Below are positions 51,873 through 61,264 of a DNA stretch of 64,000 nt, piece by piece (position 1 is the stretch's first letter; each line of letters begins with the position of its first letter). The translations under genes and the position numbers were made by a program. Source of the stretch: Flavobacterium branchiicola (lineage in GTDB: Bacteria; Bacteroidota; Bacteroidia; Flavobacteriales; Flavobacteriaceae); contig NZ_JAGYWA010000007.1 in NCBI RefSeq assembly GCF_018383905.1, positions 70,059 through 134,058 on the forward strand. The letters run 5' to 3'. Under the pieces are notes generated by a model, which saw only the letters and a program-made list of their open reading frames with translations, did not search any database and was not told the origin of the DNA.

Positions 51873-53171
51873 TTGAGAGTTTCAATTCATAAAAAGATTT
51901 CAAATCCAGCACACTTTAAACAGCAGTTATTAAGCTGGTCGCAACAATTTAGAGAAGTTGTTTTTCTGGACAGTAATTCCTATCCGCAGGAATATTCAAA
52001 TTTCGATTGTTTGTTGGCTGTTGATGCTTTTACGTCTCTGAAAACAGATTTTCAAAACGCTTTTGATGATTTAAAACAATATCAGCAAATGACCAAAGAT
52101 TGGCTTTTGGGCTATCTTTCGTATGATTTAAAAAATGATATTGAGGAATTAAAATCAACTAATTTTGACGGACTGAATTTTCCTGATTTATTTTTCTTTC
52201 AGCCAAAAAAAATATTTCTGTTAAAAGGAGATCAGCTTGAAATTCAATATTTGCGATTGTGCGATGATGAACTCGAAGATGATTTTAATGAGATAGTTGA
52301 AAGTCAATCCCGAAGCCTCGGGACGGAAGTCGAAAGTCAGGAAAAGATAGAAGTGCAACAACGAATTTCGAAGGAATTATATGTTGAAAAAGTAAACAAA
52401 ATTCTCGAACATATTCATAAAGGTGATATGTACGAAGCGAATTTCTGTATGGAGTTTTTTGCAGAAAATGCCAATATAAATCCATTAGAAAAGTTTCAGA
52501 AACTGAATGCCATTTCGCAGGCACCATTGTCTGTTTTCTTCAAAAATAATAAGCAATATTTATTATCAGCTTCACCGGAACGCTATCTGAAAAAAGAAGG
52601 AGAAACAATTATTTCTCAGCCTATAAAAGGAACTTCAAAGCGTTTTTCAGATCCTGTAGAAGACGAAAAATCAAAGCACTTTTTAGAATCGGATTCAAAA
52701 GAACGTGCTGAAAATATCATGATTACCGACTTAGTTCGTAATGACTTATCTCATACTGCTCAAAAAGGTTCGGTTGAGGTTACAGAGCTCTGCAAAATCT
52801 ATTCTTTTTTGCAGGTTCATCAAATGATTTCGACCATAACGTCTAAGTTAGATCCACAATATTCTCCTGTGGATGTTTTAAAAACAACATTCCCAATGGG
52901 AAGTATGACCGGTGCGCCAAAAATTTCGGTGATGAAAATCATTGAAAATCTGGAAGAAACTAAAAGAGGTTTATACAGCGGTGCTATTGGTTATTTTACG
53001 CCAGAAGGTGATTTTGATTTTAATGTTGTAATCAGAAGTATTTTGTACAACCAGGAAAAACAATACGTTTCGTTTTCTGTTGGAAGTGCTATTACTTCAT
53101 TATCGATACCGGAAAAAGAATACGAAGAATGTTTGCTGAAAGCCAAAGCAATGCACGAAGTTTTAAGGTAA
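51873..53171 (+). CDS. pabB: Aminodeoxychorismate synthase component I (anthranilate synthase-like)
   Basis: 432-residue chorismate enzyme for p-aminobenzoate in folate synthesis. The chorismate-binding domain shows EANFCMEFFAENA, PIKGTSKR (about 250-257), ITDLVRNDLS, FPMGSMTGAPK and YSGAIGYF. PIKGT, with the lysine nucleophile, favours PabB over TrpE (which has PIAGT). The start is TTG (MRVSIHKK): an in-frame stop lies just upstream and no ATG occurs nearby. Residues about 143-153 are a 33-nt in-frame insertion bounded by direct repeats (see 52299-52339). Confidence 0.87.
   Translation: MRVSIHKKISNPAHFKQQLLSWSQQFREVVFLDSNSYPQEYSNFDCLLAVDAFTSLKTDFQNAFDDLKQYQQMTKDWLLGYLSYDLKNDIEELKSTNFDGLNFPDLFFFQPKKIFLLKGDQLEIQYLRLCDDELEDDFNEIVESQSRSLGTEVESQEKIEVQQRISKELYVEKVNKILEHIHKGDMYEANFCMEFFAENANINPLEKFQKLNAISQAPLSVFFKNNKQYLLSASPERYLKKEGETIISQPIKGTSKRFSDPVEDEKSKHFLESDSKERAENIMITDLVRNDLSHTAQKGSVEVTELCKIYSFLQVHQMISTITSKLDPQYSPVDVLKTTFPMGSMTGAPKISVMKIIENLEETKRGLYSGAIGYFTPEGDFDFNVVIRSILYNQEKQYVSFSVGSAITSLSIPEKEYEECLLKAKAMHEVLR
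52299..52339 (+). repeat. 33-nt palindromic insertion within pabB
   Basis: GAAAGTCA occurs at 52299-52306 and at 52332-52339. Between them is the hairpin TCCCGA AGCC TCGGGA. The step is 33 nt, so the reading frame is kept and the residues VESQ are repeated on both sides of SRSLGTE. The same TCCCGAAG/TTCGGGA core forms the long palindrome at 61218-61261. Confidence 0.75.
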
Positions 53172-53183
53172 AATGGTTTGCCC

Positions 53184-53256
53184 CGAATTACACAAATTAC
53201 ACTAATTTTATTATGCTTTTTAATTAAAATTCGTGCTAATTAGTGTAATTCGTGGC
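53184..53256. repeat. Inverted repeat between pabB and tilS
   Basis: CGAATTACACAAATTACACT on the left and AGTGTAATTCGTGGCG on the right. It supplies the misleading upstream GTG start of the tilS frame. Similar TTCGTGGCGAAAAAAAA words occur near 38055. Confidence 0.65.
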
Positions 53257-53323
53257 GAAAAAAAATATCACGCTTAACATTTCATTTAAAAATAGATCGC
53301 ATTTAATTTTTTACTTTTATCAA

Positions 53324-54634
53324 ATGTTTTCAAACTTTCAAAATCATATCGTTTCCCGTTTTTCTTTTTTAGCAGAAAAAAAGCTGTTTCTTGCCGTTAG
53401 TGGCGGATTAGATAGTATGGCTTTGCTACATTTATTAAAGCAGTTGCCTTATGAAATTGCGGTTTTGCACTGCAATTTTCAACTTCGCGGTTTGGAGAGT
53501 TTTGGCGATCAGGAGTTTGTTCAAAATTATTGTAGCCAAAATAATATCCCTTTTTTTACCACTCAATTTGATACTAAAGCTTTTGCCGAAGATTATAAAT
53601 TATCTACACAAGTTGCAGCAAGAGAACTTCGTTACAGTTGGTTTTATGAGCTTTTAGAAGAAGAAAATTTCGATTATATTCTAACGGCACATCATGCCGA
53701 TGATAATCTGGAAACCTTTATTATCAATTTAACCCGCGGAACCGGTTTAGATGGATTAACCGGAATTCCAGAGCAAAATGATAAAATTATTCGTCCGCTT
53801 TTGCCTTTTTCAAGGGAAGAAATTCTGAAATATGCTGAAGAAAATGCTATCGAATGGCGAGAAGACAGCAGTAATGCATCCAATAAATACCTGCGAAATA
53901 AAATTCGTCATGATTTGGTTCCCATTTTAAAGGAAATCAATCCTAATTTTCTGGATGCTTTTCAAAAAACACAATCCTATTTGCAGGAATCACAGGAAAT
54001 GGTTGAAGACGCCTCTATAATGATTTACCAGCAAGTGGCGAAAGAAGAAGGAGATGATATTCATTTTGACTTGAATCAGCTCAGAAAACTTCCAAATTAT
54101 AAATCGTATTTGTACCAATGGCTGAATGAATTTGGTTTTACTGCCTGGAATGATATTTACGATTTGGTAAACGGACAATCGGGTAAACAAGTATTATCGG
54201 AAGAGTTTAGATTACTGAAAAACAGAGAAACTCTGATTTTGAGTCCGCTTTCTGAAATATCCCAAATAGAAGAGTTTGAAATAAACGAAAACGAAACAGA
54301 CGTTAATTTTCCCTTAAATTTAAGACTTTGTAACGTAGGTCACATAACTATAGAATCAAATAAGGCTATATTTGTGGATGCTGAAAAAATCCGCTTTCCC
54401 TTGATTTTACGTAAATGGAATGAGGGAGATGTTTTTCATCCTTTTGGAATGCAGGGAAAATCAAAAAAAGTGAGCAAGCTTTTTAAAGACGAAAAATTAT
54501 CCCTGATCGAAAAAGAAAAAACATGGATTTTATGTTCAGATAATCAAATCGTCTGGGTTGTAGGACTTAGACAAGATGAACGCTTCAAAATCGATAATAC
54601 TACTAATAGAATACTTAAAATAGAACTGCAATAA
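53324..54634 (+). CDS. tilS: tRNA(Ile)-lysidine synthase
   Basis: Adds lysine to C34 of the AUA-reading tRNA-Ile, an essential decoding step. About 436 residues from the ATG at 53324 (MFSNFQNHIVSRF). The PP-loop SGGLDSMALLHLL lies at about 23-35, followed by LHCNFQLRG, AARELRYSWF and LTAHHADDNLETFIINLTRG with the conserved HHADD. The C-terminal TilS domain holds WNEGDVFHPFGMQGKSKKVS. The longer frame to 53252 begins with GTG in a repeat. The stop shares a base with the dsbD start. Confidence 0.93.
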   Translation: MFSNFQNHIVSRFSFLAEKKLFLAVSGGLDSMALLHLLKQLPYEIAVLHCNFQLRGLESFGDQEFVQNYCSQNNIPFFTTQFDTKAFAEDYKLSTQVAARELRYSWFYELLEEENFDYILTAHHADDNLETFIINLTRGTGLDGLTGIPEQNDKIIRPLLPFSREEILKYAEENAIEWREDSSNASNKYLRNKIRHDLVPILKEINPNFLDAFQKTQSYLQESQEMVEDASIMIYQQVAKEEGDDIHFDLNQLRKLPNYKSYLYQWLNEFGFTAWNDIYDLVNGQSGKQVLSEEFRLLKNRETLILSPLSEISQIEEFEINENETDVNFPLNLRLCNVGHITIESNKAIFVDAEKIRFPLILRKWNEGDVFHPFGMQGKSKKVSKLFKDEKLSLIEKEKTWILCSDNQIVWVVGLRQDERFKIDNTTNRILKIELQ

Positions 54635-56730
54635 TGAATTTTAATCAATACCGTCAAACGATAATGCCAAAAAGTGCCTGGAGTCGATCCATTTTATTTA
54701 TACTGTTTTTCTTCTTTGCATTTGCAAAAGGTAATGCACAGGTTTTAGAACCAGTTAAATGGACTGCCAAAATTGAAAAAAAAGCCGGAAATAATGCTGT
54801 TTTAATTTTTGATGGAACGATCGAAAAAGACTGGCACATGTATTCGCAATTTACTCCTGAAGGCGGACCTCTTGCATTGGAAATTGCATTTAAAAATCAA
54901 AAAGGAAATTACGAATTAGTTGGTAAAGCTAAAGAAGGAAAAACCAGAACGGCTTTTAATGACGTTTTTGGTGTAAATGAAACTTTCTTTGAGGGAAAAG
55001 CACATATTACGCAGGAAATCAAGATTGTTAATCCAAATTTAAAAACGGTTGATGTTGAATTTGATTTTCAGGTTTGTAAAGAAGTTTGTATCAATTCTAA
55101 TAAAAAATTCTCAATTGCAATTCCATCTACTTTCAATATGGAAGCTGTTCCAGCTATTACAGAAGTAAAAGCGGATGAAACAAAAGTAACAGGAATTGCT
55201 GTTGATACAGCAAAAAAAGCAACTGACAGCGCAAAAACACAAGTTGTAAAATCAAATATTGAAGAACCGGTTTCTAAAGCTGATATGCCTGCACCGGCTC
55301 CGGCAAGAAGTTTATGGTCGATCTTTTTTCTTGCTTTTTTAGGCGGTTTTGCTGCTTTGTTTACGCCTTGTGTGTTTCCAATGATTCCAATGACGGTAAG
55401 TTTCTTTACGAAACAAAGTAAAAGCAGAGCAAAAGGAATTAGAAATGCGATTATTTATGGACTTTCTATTATTGCAATTTATGTAATTTTAGGTCTTGCG
55501 GTAACCAAAATATTTGGTGCAGATGCCTTAAATGCTTTATCTACAGATGTTTGGTTTAACCTGGTTTTCTTTGTGATTTTGGTTGTTTTTGCAACTTCAT
55601 TTTTAGGTGCATTCGAAATTATGCTGCCAAATTCGTGGGCTAACAAAGCAGATCAACAAGCAGATAAAGGCGGATTGATTGGAATATTATTTATGGCTTT
55701 GGCTTTGGCAATTGTATCTTTTTCTTGTACTGGGCCAATTGTCGGGACGTTATTGGTTGATGCAGCTTCAAACGGAGGAATTGCTCCTGTGGTTGGAATG
55801 TTAGGATTCTCCTTGGCTTTGGCGCTTCCGTTTATGTTATTTGCTATGTTCCCGGGTTGGTTAAATTCATTGCCAAAATCGGGCGGATGGTTGAATACAG
55901 TAAAAGTGGTTTTAGGATTTTTAGAATTAGCTTTAGCGTTCAAATTCTTATCAAATGCTGATTTGGTTTTACAATTGCATTTCTTAGAAAGAGAAGTTTT
56001 CATAGCGATCTGGATTGCAATTTTTGGAGCTTTAGCGTTTTATTTATTCGGAAAAATTACATTGCCGCACGATAGCCCAACCAATCATATATCAGTAGGA
56101 AGATTGTATTTAGGATTACTTACTTTAGTATTTACAGTATATTTAATTCCGGGACTTTGGGGAGCGCCGTTAAAATTAATTAGTGCTTTCCCGCCACCAC
56201 CGCAGTATAGCGAAAGTCCGTTTGGAGTTGGAGGTTCAGGACATTCAAATGTAAGCGCCGATACAAAAGGACTTCCGGTTGGTGCAGAATTAGGTCCACA
56301 CGGAATAATGGTTTTTCACGATTATGAAGATGGATTAGCTTATGCAAAAGAAATCAAGAAACCAATTATGCTTGATTTTACAGGATATGCTTGTGTAAAT
56401 TGTAGAAAAATGGAAAACAATGTTTGGTCAGATCCGGCAGTTTTACCGATCTTAAAAAATGAAGTTGTTTTGATTTCTCTATATGTAGATGATAAAAGAG
56501 AATTGCCAAAAGAAGAACAATTTGTTACCAAAGCTGGAGATGAAATTATCACAGTAGGAGATAAGTGGACTGATTTTATGATTTCAAAATACAAAACCAA
56601 TACACAGCCTTTATACGTTATTACAGATTTAGAAGGTAATAATTTGCATGATTCAAAGCCTACAATTAGTTATGTTGGTGTAGAAGAATATCTTAAATGG
56701 TTAAAAGAAGGAATTGCGAATTTTAAATAG
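54634..56730 (+). CDS. dsbD: Thiol:disulfide interchange protein DsbD-like
   Basis: Carries electrons from cytoplasmic thioredoxin across the inner membrane to periplasmic proteins. 698 residues with a signal peptide (cleaved near AFAKGNAQ), an N-terminal DsbD alpha domain (about 40-180, with the cysteines of FQVCKEVCINS), and about eight membrane helices (about 230-520) with the redox cysteines in FTPCVFPMIP and SFSCTGPIVG. A C-terminal thioredoxin domain has FTGYACVNCRKME (about 580-592). The start ATG overlaps the tilS stop by 1 nt; an alternative start is at 54664. Confidence 0.92.
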   Translation: MNFNQYRQTIMPKSAWSRSILFILFFFFAFAKGNAQVLEPVKWTAKIEKKAGNNAVLIFDGTIEKDWHMYSQFTPEGGPLALEIAFKNQKGNYELVGKAKEGKTRTAFNDVFGVNETFFEGKAHITQEIKIVNPNLKTVDVEFDFQVCKEVCINSNKKFSIAIPSTFNMEAVPAITEVKADETKVTGIAVDTAKKATDSAKTQVVKSNIEEPVSKADMPAPAPARSLWSIFFLAFLGGFAALFTPCVFPMIPMTVSFFTKQSKSRAKGIRNAIIYGLSIIAIYVILGLAVTKIFGADALNALSTDVWFNLVFFVILVVFATSFLGAFEIMLPNSWANKADQQADKGGLIGILFMALALAIVSFSCTGPIVGTLLVDAASNGGIAPVVGMLGFSLALALPFMLFAMFPGWLNSLPKSGGWLNTVKVVLGFLELALAFKFLSNADLVLQLHFLEREVFIAIWIAIFGALAFYLFGKITLPHDSPTNHISVGRLYLGLLTLVFTVYLIPGLWGAPLKLISAFPPPPQYSESPFGVGGSGHSNVSADTKGLPVGAELGPHGIMVFHDYEDGLAYAKEIKKPIMLDFTGYACVNCRKMENNVWSDPAVLPILKNEVVLISLYVDDKRELPKEEQFVTKAGDEIITVGDKWTDFMISKYKTNTQPLYVITDLEGNNLHDSKPTISYVGVEEYLKWLKEGIANFK

Positions 56731-56845
56731 TTTCTTTTTTAGAGAATAGAAGAAAGAGAATAGAAGAAAGAAATGCTGCAATTTTCTTTTAATCTAAAAT
56801 CTGCAATCTAAAATATATAAATAAGGTTTGATTTTAATTCAAATG

Positions 56846-56882
56846 AAAATCCCTCTAAGTTGTAGCTTAGAGGGATTTTTTT
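56846..56882. terminator. Two-way terminator between dsbD and amtB
   Basis: Stem AAAATCCCTCTAAG / CTTAGAGGGATTTT with a TTGTAG loop, A-rich at the left and T-rich at the right. It lies between convergent genes. Confidence 0.85.
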
Positions 56883-56912
56883 GTAAAGGCAAAAAGTTGA
56901 AAATTAATTTTT

Positions 56913-58238
56913 TTATAAATATTCTCCGTGTTGAGAGATGTCTAATCCTAATTCTTCTTTTTCTTCTGTAACTCTTAGAGGAGTAATTTTATTTACAATG
57001 AAGAATAAAATATAAGAGCTTACAAAAGCAAAAACTGAAACTAATACTAATGCTTTTAATTGTGTTAAGAATAAAGTAGCATCACCAAAAATTAAACCTT
57101 GGTTATCGCCAACTACAGCATTTACACTTTTAGAAGCAAAAACTCCTGTTAATAGCATTCCTACCATTCCGCCAACTCCGTGACAAGCGAAAACGTCAAG
57201 AGCATCGTCAATTTTTCCTTTAGGGAATTTGCTTACTACAAGATTACTAATTACAGCAGCAATAATACCAATGGCAAGAGCGTGAGGGATACTTACGAAA
57301 CCTGCAGCCGGTGTAATGGCAACTAGACCTACAACAGCTCCAATACAAGCGCCCATTGCTGATAATTTATGTCCTAATATTTTATCAAGGAAAACCCATG
57401 CCATAGCAGCAGAAGCAGCAGCAATTGTAGTTGTTCCTAAAGCCTGAGCAGCAAGACTGCTTGCTCCAACTGCCGAACCTGCATTAAAACCGAACCATCC
57501 AAACCATAATAAACCTGTACCTAATAATACATAAGTAATTCTTGCAGGATTTACTTTTTGAACTTTACGTTTTCCTAAGAAAATTGCTCCGGCCAAAGCA
57601 GCCCAACCTGCACTCATGTGTACTACAGTACCACCAGCGAAGTCAAGAACTCCCCATTTAAAGAACTTTCCGTCAGGATGCCAGGTCATGTGACATAATG
57701 GAGCGTATATGAATAAAATAAATAAAACCATGAATAATAAATAAGCCCAGAAACGTACACGTTCTGCAAAAGCACCTGTAATTAATGCAGGAGTAATGAT
57801 GGCAAATTTTGCCTGAAATAAAGCAAAAAGAATCATAGGGATTGTTGGTGCCAATTCCCATGCAGTGTTTGCGCTAACTCCGTTGAAAAATATATTTGAT
57901 GACGGATCTCCGATAAAACCTCCTATAGATGGTCCAAAGCAAAGTCCAAATCCAATTACGATCCAAAGCACGGTAACAATTACCATTGCCATAAAACTTT
58001 GAAGCATTGTACTAATTACATTTTTCTTGCCTACCATTCCTCCATAGAAAAAACCTAATCCTGGAGTCATTAATAAAACAAATGCTGTAGCAACAACCAT
58101 CCATGCTGTATCACCCGTGTCCAGTTTTAATTCGACAACATGAGCGCCTAATGTTTTTGATTCAGTAACAAATGAAAGAGAAAAAATAGAGAGTAATAAA
58201 ATCGTGATGAGGATCACACTTAAAATAATTTTTCGCAT
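56913..58238 (-). CDS. amtB: Ammonium transporter (Amt/MEP/Rh)
   Basis: 441-residue channel protein for ammonium uptake with an N-terminal signal-like helix and 11 membrane helices. The family signature begins DFAGGTVVHMSAGWAALAGA; GFFYGGMVGKKN, FVFL-type helices and FACHGVGGMVGMLLTGVFAS carry the two pore histidines. No glnK/glnB gene is next to it, although most bacteria pair the two. A -7 element lies 108 nt upstream. Confidence 0.93.
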   Translation of the reverse strand: MRKIILSVILITILLLSIFSLSFVTESKTLGAHVVELKLDTGDTAWMVVATAFVLLMTPGLGFFYGGMVGKKNVISTMLQSFMAMVIVTVLWIVIGFGLCFGPSIGGFIGDPSSNIFFNGVSANTAWELAPTIPMILFALFQAKFAIITPALITGAFAERVRFWAYLLFMVLFILFIYAPLCHMTWHPDGKFFKWGVLDFAGGTVVHMSAGWAALAGAIFLGKRKVQKVNPARITYVLLGTGLLWFGWFGFNAGSAVGASSLAAQALGTTTIAAASAAMAWVFLDKILGHKLSAMGACIGAVVGLVAITPAAGFVSIPHALAIGIIAAVISNLVVSKFPKGKIDDALDVFACHGVGGMVGMLLTGVFASKSVNAVVGDNQGLIFGDATLFLTQLKALVLVSVFAFVSSYILFFIVNKITPLRVTEEKEELGLDISQHGEYL

Positions 58239-58345
58239 AGTTATTTAGTTTTAAATTTTTGTTAAAAGTATAAAATCATTCAACACCCCTATAAAAAATA
58301 GAGTGCAATGCTTAATTTTTGTTAATTTTTAAATTTACCCCCTGT

Positions 58346-58353
58346 CAAATTTA
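58346..58353 (-). promoter_or_regulatory. -7 promoter element of amtB
   Basis: Minus-strand TAAATTTG, exact TAnnTTTG, 108 nt before the start. The 315-nt gap between amtB and the next gene holds this and the element at 58511, and nothing else that I can identify. Confidence 0.45.
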
Positions 58354-58510
58354 GATGTAGTTGTTAAAACAACCTTAAAATTTACAATTTGACAACATTT
58401 TTTTTGCTCGTTTTATGAAAAGCTTATTTTTCTTAAATTTTTTATGTGATTTTTTGAGTTAAAATCGGTTTTAATTGATCAAAAGCAGTTAAAAGTTTTG
58501 ATTGATGCGT

Positions 58511-58518
58511 TATATTTG
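58511..58518 (+). promoter_or_regulatory. -7 promoter element of the Gfo/Idh/MocA gene
   Basis: TATATTTG, exact TAnnTTTG, 36 nt before the ATG at 58554. Confidence 0.6.
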
Positions 58519-58553
58519 ATGTTTTTAACATTTTTTACGATTAAAGCTTAACC

Positions 58554-59528
58554 ATGAAAAATCAGAAGATAAAATGGGGAATTACTGGTCCCGGAAATAT
58601 TGCAGCTCAGTTTGCAGCAGATTTAGTATTGATAGAAAATGCAGAATTAACTGCGGTTGCATCTAGAGATATTTCTAAAGCGGAAGATTTTGCGCAAAAA
58701 TTTAATGCCGCAAAATCATATGATTCTTATGATTTACTTTTTAAAGATAAAGAAGTTGATATTATCTATATTGCAACACCTCATAATTCGCATGCGGAAT
58801 TAACTATTAAAGCATTAGAAAATGGAAAGCATGTATTGTGCGAAAAACCAATGGCACTCTCTTATAATGATGCGTTACGAATGATTGAAGCTTCGAAAAA
58901 GTATAATAAGTTCTTTATGGAAGCTTTTTGGACACGTTTTATTCCGTCAGTTAAAGATGTTACAGAGAAAATAAACAACGGAGTAATAGGTAATGTTAAT
59001 TATATAAAAGCTGATTTTGCTTTTCACGGAAGTGAAAGAGAACATAAAAGACTTTTTGATAAAGAACTTGGAGGAGGAGCGTTATTTGATATTGGCGTTT
59101 ATCCTTTATTCTTGTCTTATTTATTACTTGGAAACCCTAAAGAGATAATAGCTAAAGCAATCAAACATAAAAATGATATAGATTTACAAACTTCTATGAT
59201 TTTGCAATATGAATCGGCACAGGTTGTTTTGCACGCTTCTATAGTTTCAGAATCTGATATGAAAGCAATTATTTCGGGTACAAATGGTCGAATAGAATTA
59301 AATGCGCCATGGTTTGTTGCAGATGGATATTCTTTATTTCAAAATGAAGAAAAAGAAGCTGTGTTTAGTTTACCAGCTTTCGGAAAAGGATATACACATG
59401 AAATTATAGAATGCCAAAATTGTATTTTAAACAATCAGATTGAAAGTGAGCTGTGGTCGCATCAGAATAGTTTAGATTTGAGTAAGATTGTGGAAGAAGT
59501 TAAGCTTCAGATTAAATTACCGTTCTGA
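58554..59528 (+). CDS. Gfo/Idh/MocA-family NAD(P)-dependent oxidoreductase
   Basis: 324 residues. The nucleotide-binding Rossmann motif is WGITGPGNIAAQFAADL (residues 8-24). DIIYIATPHNSHAELTIKAL and VLCEKPMALS (the EKP motif with the catalytic lysine) follow, and GGGALFDIGVYPL begins the C-terminal beta-sheet domain. The family oxidises or epimerises sugars and related polyols; the substrate cannot be told. It is probably co-directional with comM (77 nt) but functionally unrelated. Confidence 0.9.
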   Translation: MKNQKIKWGITGPGNIAAQFAADLVLIENAELTAVASRDISKAEDFAQKFNAAKSYDSYDLLFKDKEVDIIYIATPHNSHAELTIKALENGKHVLCEKPMALSYNDALRMIEASKKYNKFFMEAFWTRFIPSVKDVTEKINNGVIGNVNYIKADFAFHGSEREHKRLFDKELGGGALFDIGVYPLFLSYLLLGNPKEIIAKAIKHKNDIDLQTSMILQYESAQVVLHASIVSESDMKAIISGTNGRIELNAPWFVADGYSLFQNEEKEAVFSLPAFGKGYTHEIIECQNCILNNQIESELWSHQNSLDLSKIVEEVKLQIKLPF

Positions 59529-59605
59529 CCTAATTTATTTTGTAATAAAATATTTACATTTAATTAATTTTCATTAGCTTTAAAAATATTTAATGAAAGA
59601 ATTAT

Positions 59606-61141
59606 ATGTTAATAAAAGTTTACGGAAGTGCCGTTTTTGGAGTAGAAGCGACCACAATTACGATTGAGGTACATATGGATAAAGGAATTGGATATCATTT
59701 GGTTGGACTTCCTGATAATGCCATTAAAGAAAGTAGTTTCAGAATTGCGGCTGCTTTGAAAAATAACGGATTAAGTCTTCCCGGAAAAAGAATCACCATC
59801 AATATGGCGCCAGCCGATCTTCGGAAAGAAGGTTCGGCTTACGATTTACCTTTAGCAATGGGAATTCTTGTTGGTTCGGATCAGATAAAAGCTCCGGAAA
59901 TTGAACAATATATTATTATGGGTGAACTTTCTTTGGATGGAAGTTTACAACCTATTCGCGGAGCATTACCTATTGCCATAAAAGCCAAAGAAGAGGGGTA
60001 TAAAGGCTTTTTTCTTCCCGTACAAAATGTAAAAGAAGCTGCAATTGTAGCAGGATTAGATGTTTATGGAGTTACTAATTTACAGCAGGTAATTGACTTT
60101 TTTGCGGGAAAAGGAACTCTTGAACCAACTGTCATTGATACAAGGGCCGAATTTTATAAAACACTTGATTTTCCAGAACATGATTTTTCAGATGTTCGCG
60201 GACAGGAAAGTATAAAACGCTGTATGGAAATTGCCGCTGCGGGAGGTCATAATATTATTTTGATTGGTCCGCCAGGTGCAGGAAAAACAATGCTGGCAAA
60301 ACGAGTTCCGAGTATATTGCCGCCGATGACTTTGCGGGAAGCGTTGGAAACGACGAAAATTCATAGCGTTGCAGGAAAATTAAAAGAAGTAGGCTTAATG
60401 AATCAGCGTCCGTTTCGTTCACCTCATCATACAATTTCAAATGTGGCGCTGGTTGGCGGAGGAAGTTATCCGCAGCCTGGTGAGATTTCGATGGCACATA
60501 ATGGTGTTTTGTTTTTGGACGAATTGCCCGAATTTAAACGTGATGTTCTCGAAGTAATGCGTCAGCCACTTGAAGATCGTGAAGTAACCATTTCCAGAGC
60601 AAAATTTACGGTGACTTATCCATCCTCTTTTATGTTGGTGGCAAGTATGAATCCGAGTCCGAGTGGCTTTTTTAATGATCCAAGTATGCCAAATACTTCT
60701 TCTCCACACGAAATGCAGCGCTATATGAGCAAGATTTCCGGACCACTTTTAGACCGAATCGACATTCATATTGAAGTTACTCCGGTGCCTTTTGAAAAAT
60801 TAGCCGATGATCGAAAAGCCGAAAGCAGTGCAGAAATCCGTAAGCGTGTAACTGCTGCGCGCGAAATTCAAACCAAACGTTTTGAAACGGTAGAAAATAT
60901 TCATTACAATGCGCAAATGAGTAGTAAGCTGATTCGTGAATATTGTGCACTCGACGAACAGTCTAAGGAACTACTTAAAAATGCGATGGAACGTTTAAAT
61001 CTTTCGGCAAGAGCTTACGACAGAATCTTAAAAGTAGCCAGAACAATAGCCGACTTAGACAATGCACCAAATGTAATCTCATTACATATTGCCGAAGCTA
61101 TTCAGTACAGAAGTTTAGATCGCGAAGGCTGGCTGGGATAG
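59606..61141 (+). CDS. comM: YifB/ComM-family Mg-chelatase-like AAA+ ATPase
   Basis: 511 residues. The N-terminal domain is of ChlI/Lon type (GIGYHLVGLPDNAIKESSFR, PADLRKEGSAYDLPLAMGIL). The AAA+ core has Walker A GPPGAGKTMLAKR (about 216-228), Walker B GVLFLDELPEF, and FMLVASMNPSPSG. The C-terminal domain ends NAPNVISLHIAEAIQYRSLD. ComM acts as a branch-migration helicase during natural transformation in some bacteria; its role in Bacteroidota is less clear. It ends in a long palindromic terminator. Confidence 0.9.
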   Translation: MLIKVYGSAVFGVEATTITIEVHMDKGIGYHLVGLPDNAIKESSFRIAAALKNNGLSLPGKRITINMAPADLRKEGSAYDLPLAMGILVGSDQIKAPEIEQYIIMGELSLDGSLQPIRGALPIAIKAKEEGYKGFFLPVQNVKEAAIVAGLDVYGVTNLQQVIDFFAGKGTLEPTVIDTRAEFYKTLDFPEHDFSDVRGQESIKRCMEIAAAGGHNIILIGPPGAGKTMLAKRVPSILPPMTLREALETTKIHSVAGKLKEVGLMNQRPFRSPHHTISNVALVGGGSYPQPGEISMAHNGVLFLDELPEFKRDVLEVMRQPLEDREVTISRAKFTVTYPSSFMLVASMNPSPSGFFNDPSMPNTSSPHEMQRYMSKISGPLLDRIDIHIEVTPVPFEKLADDRKAESSAEIRKRVTAAREIQTKRFETVENIHYNAQMSSKLIREYCALDEQSKELLKNAMERLNLSARAYDRILKVARTIADLDNAPNVISLHIAEAIQYRSLDREGWLG

Positions 61142-61217
61142 TTTAATTTTAGATTTTTGATTGCTGATTTTAGATTTTAGATTTTGAACTTATAGGGTTT
61201 TCTATGTAAACATGAAG

Positions 61218-61261
61218 TTTTGTCCTTTCGATCCCGAAGTTTCGGGATCGAAAGGACAAAA
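61218..61261. terminator. Near-perfect 44-nt palindrome, two-way terminator
   Basis: Twenty-one-base arms starting TTTTGTCCTTTCGATCCCGA, with a GT loop and then the exact complement. It lies between convergent comM and the ABC-F gene (stop at 61265). T-runs occur on both outer ends. Confidence 0.75.
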
Positions 61262-61264
61262 AAC

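Noticed and set aside
53252-53323. N-terminal extension of tilS from a GTG codon
   Set aside because: The extension is encoded by the intergenic inverted repeat; family members begin close to the ATG at 53324.
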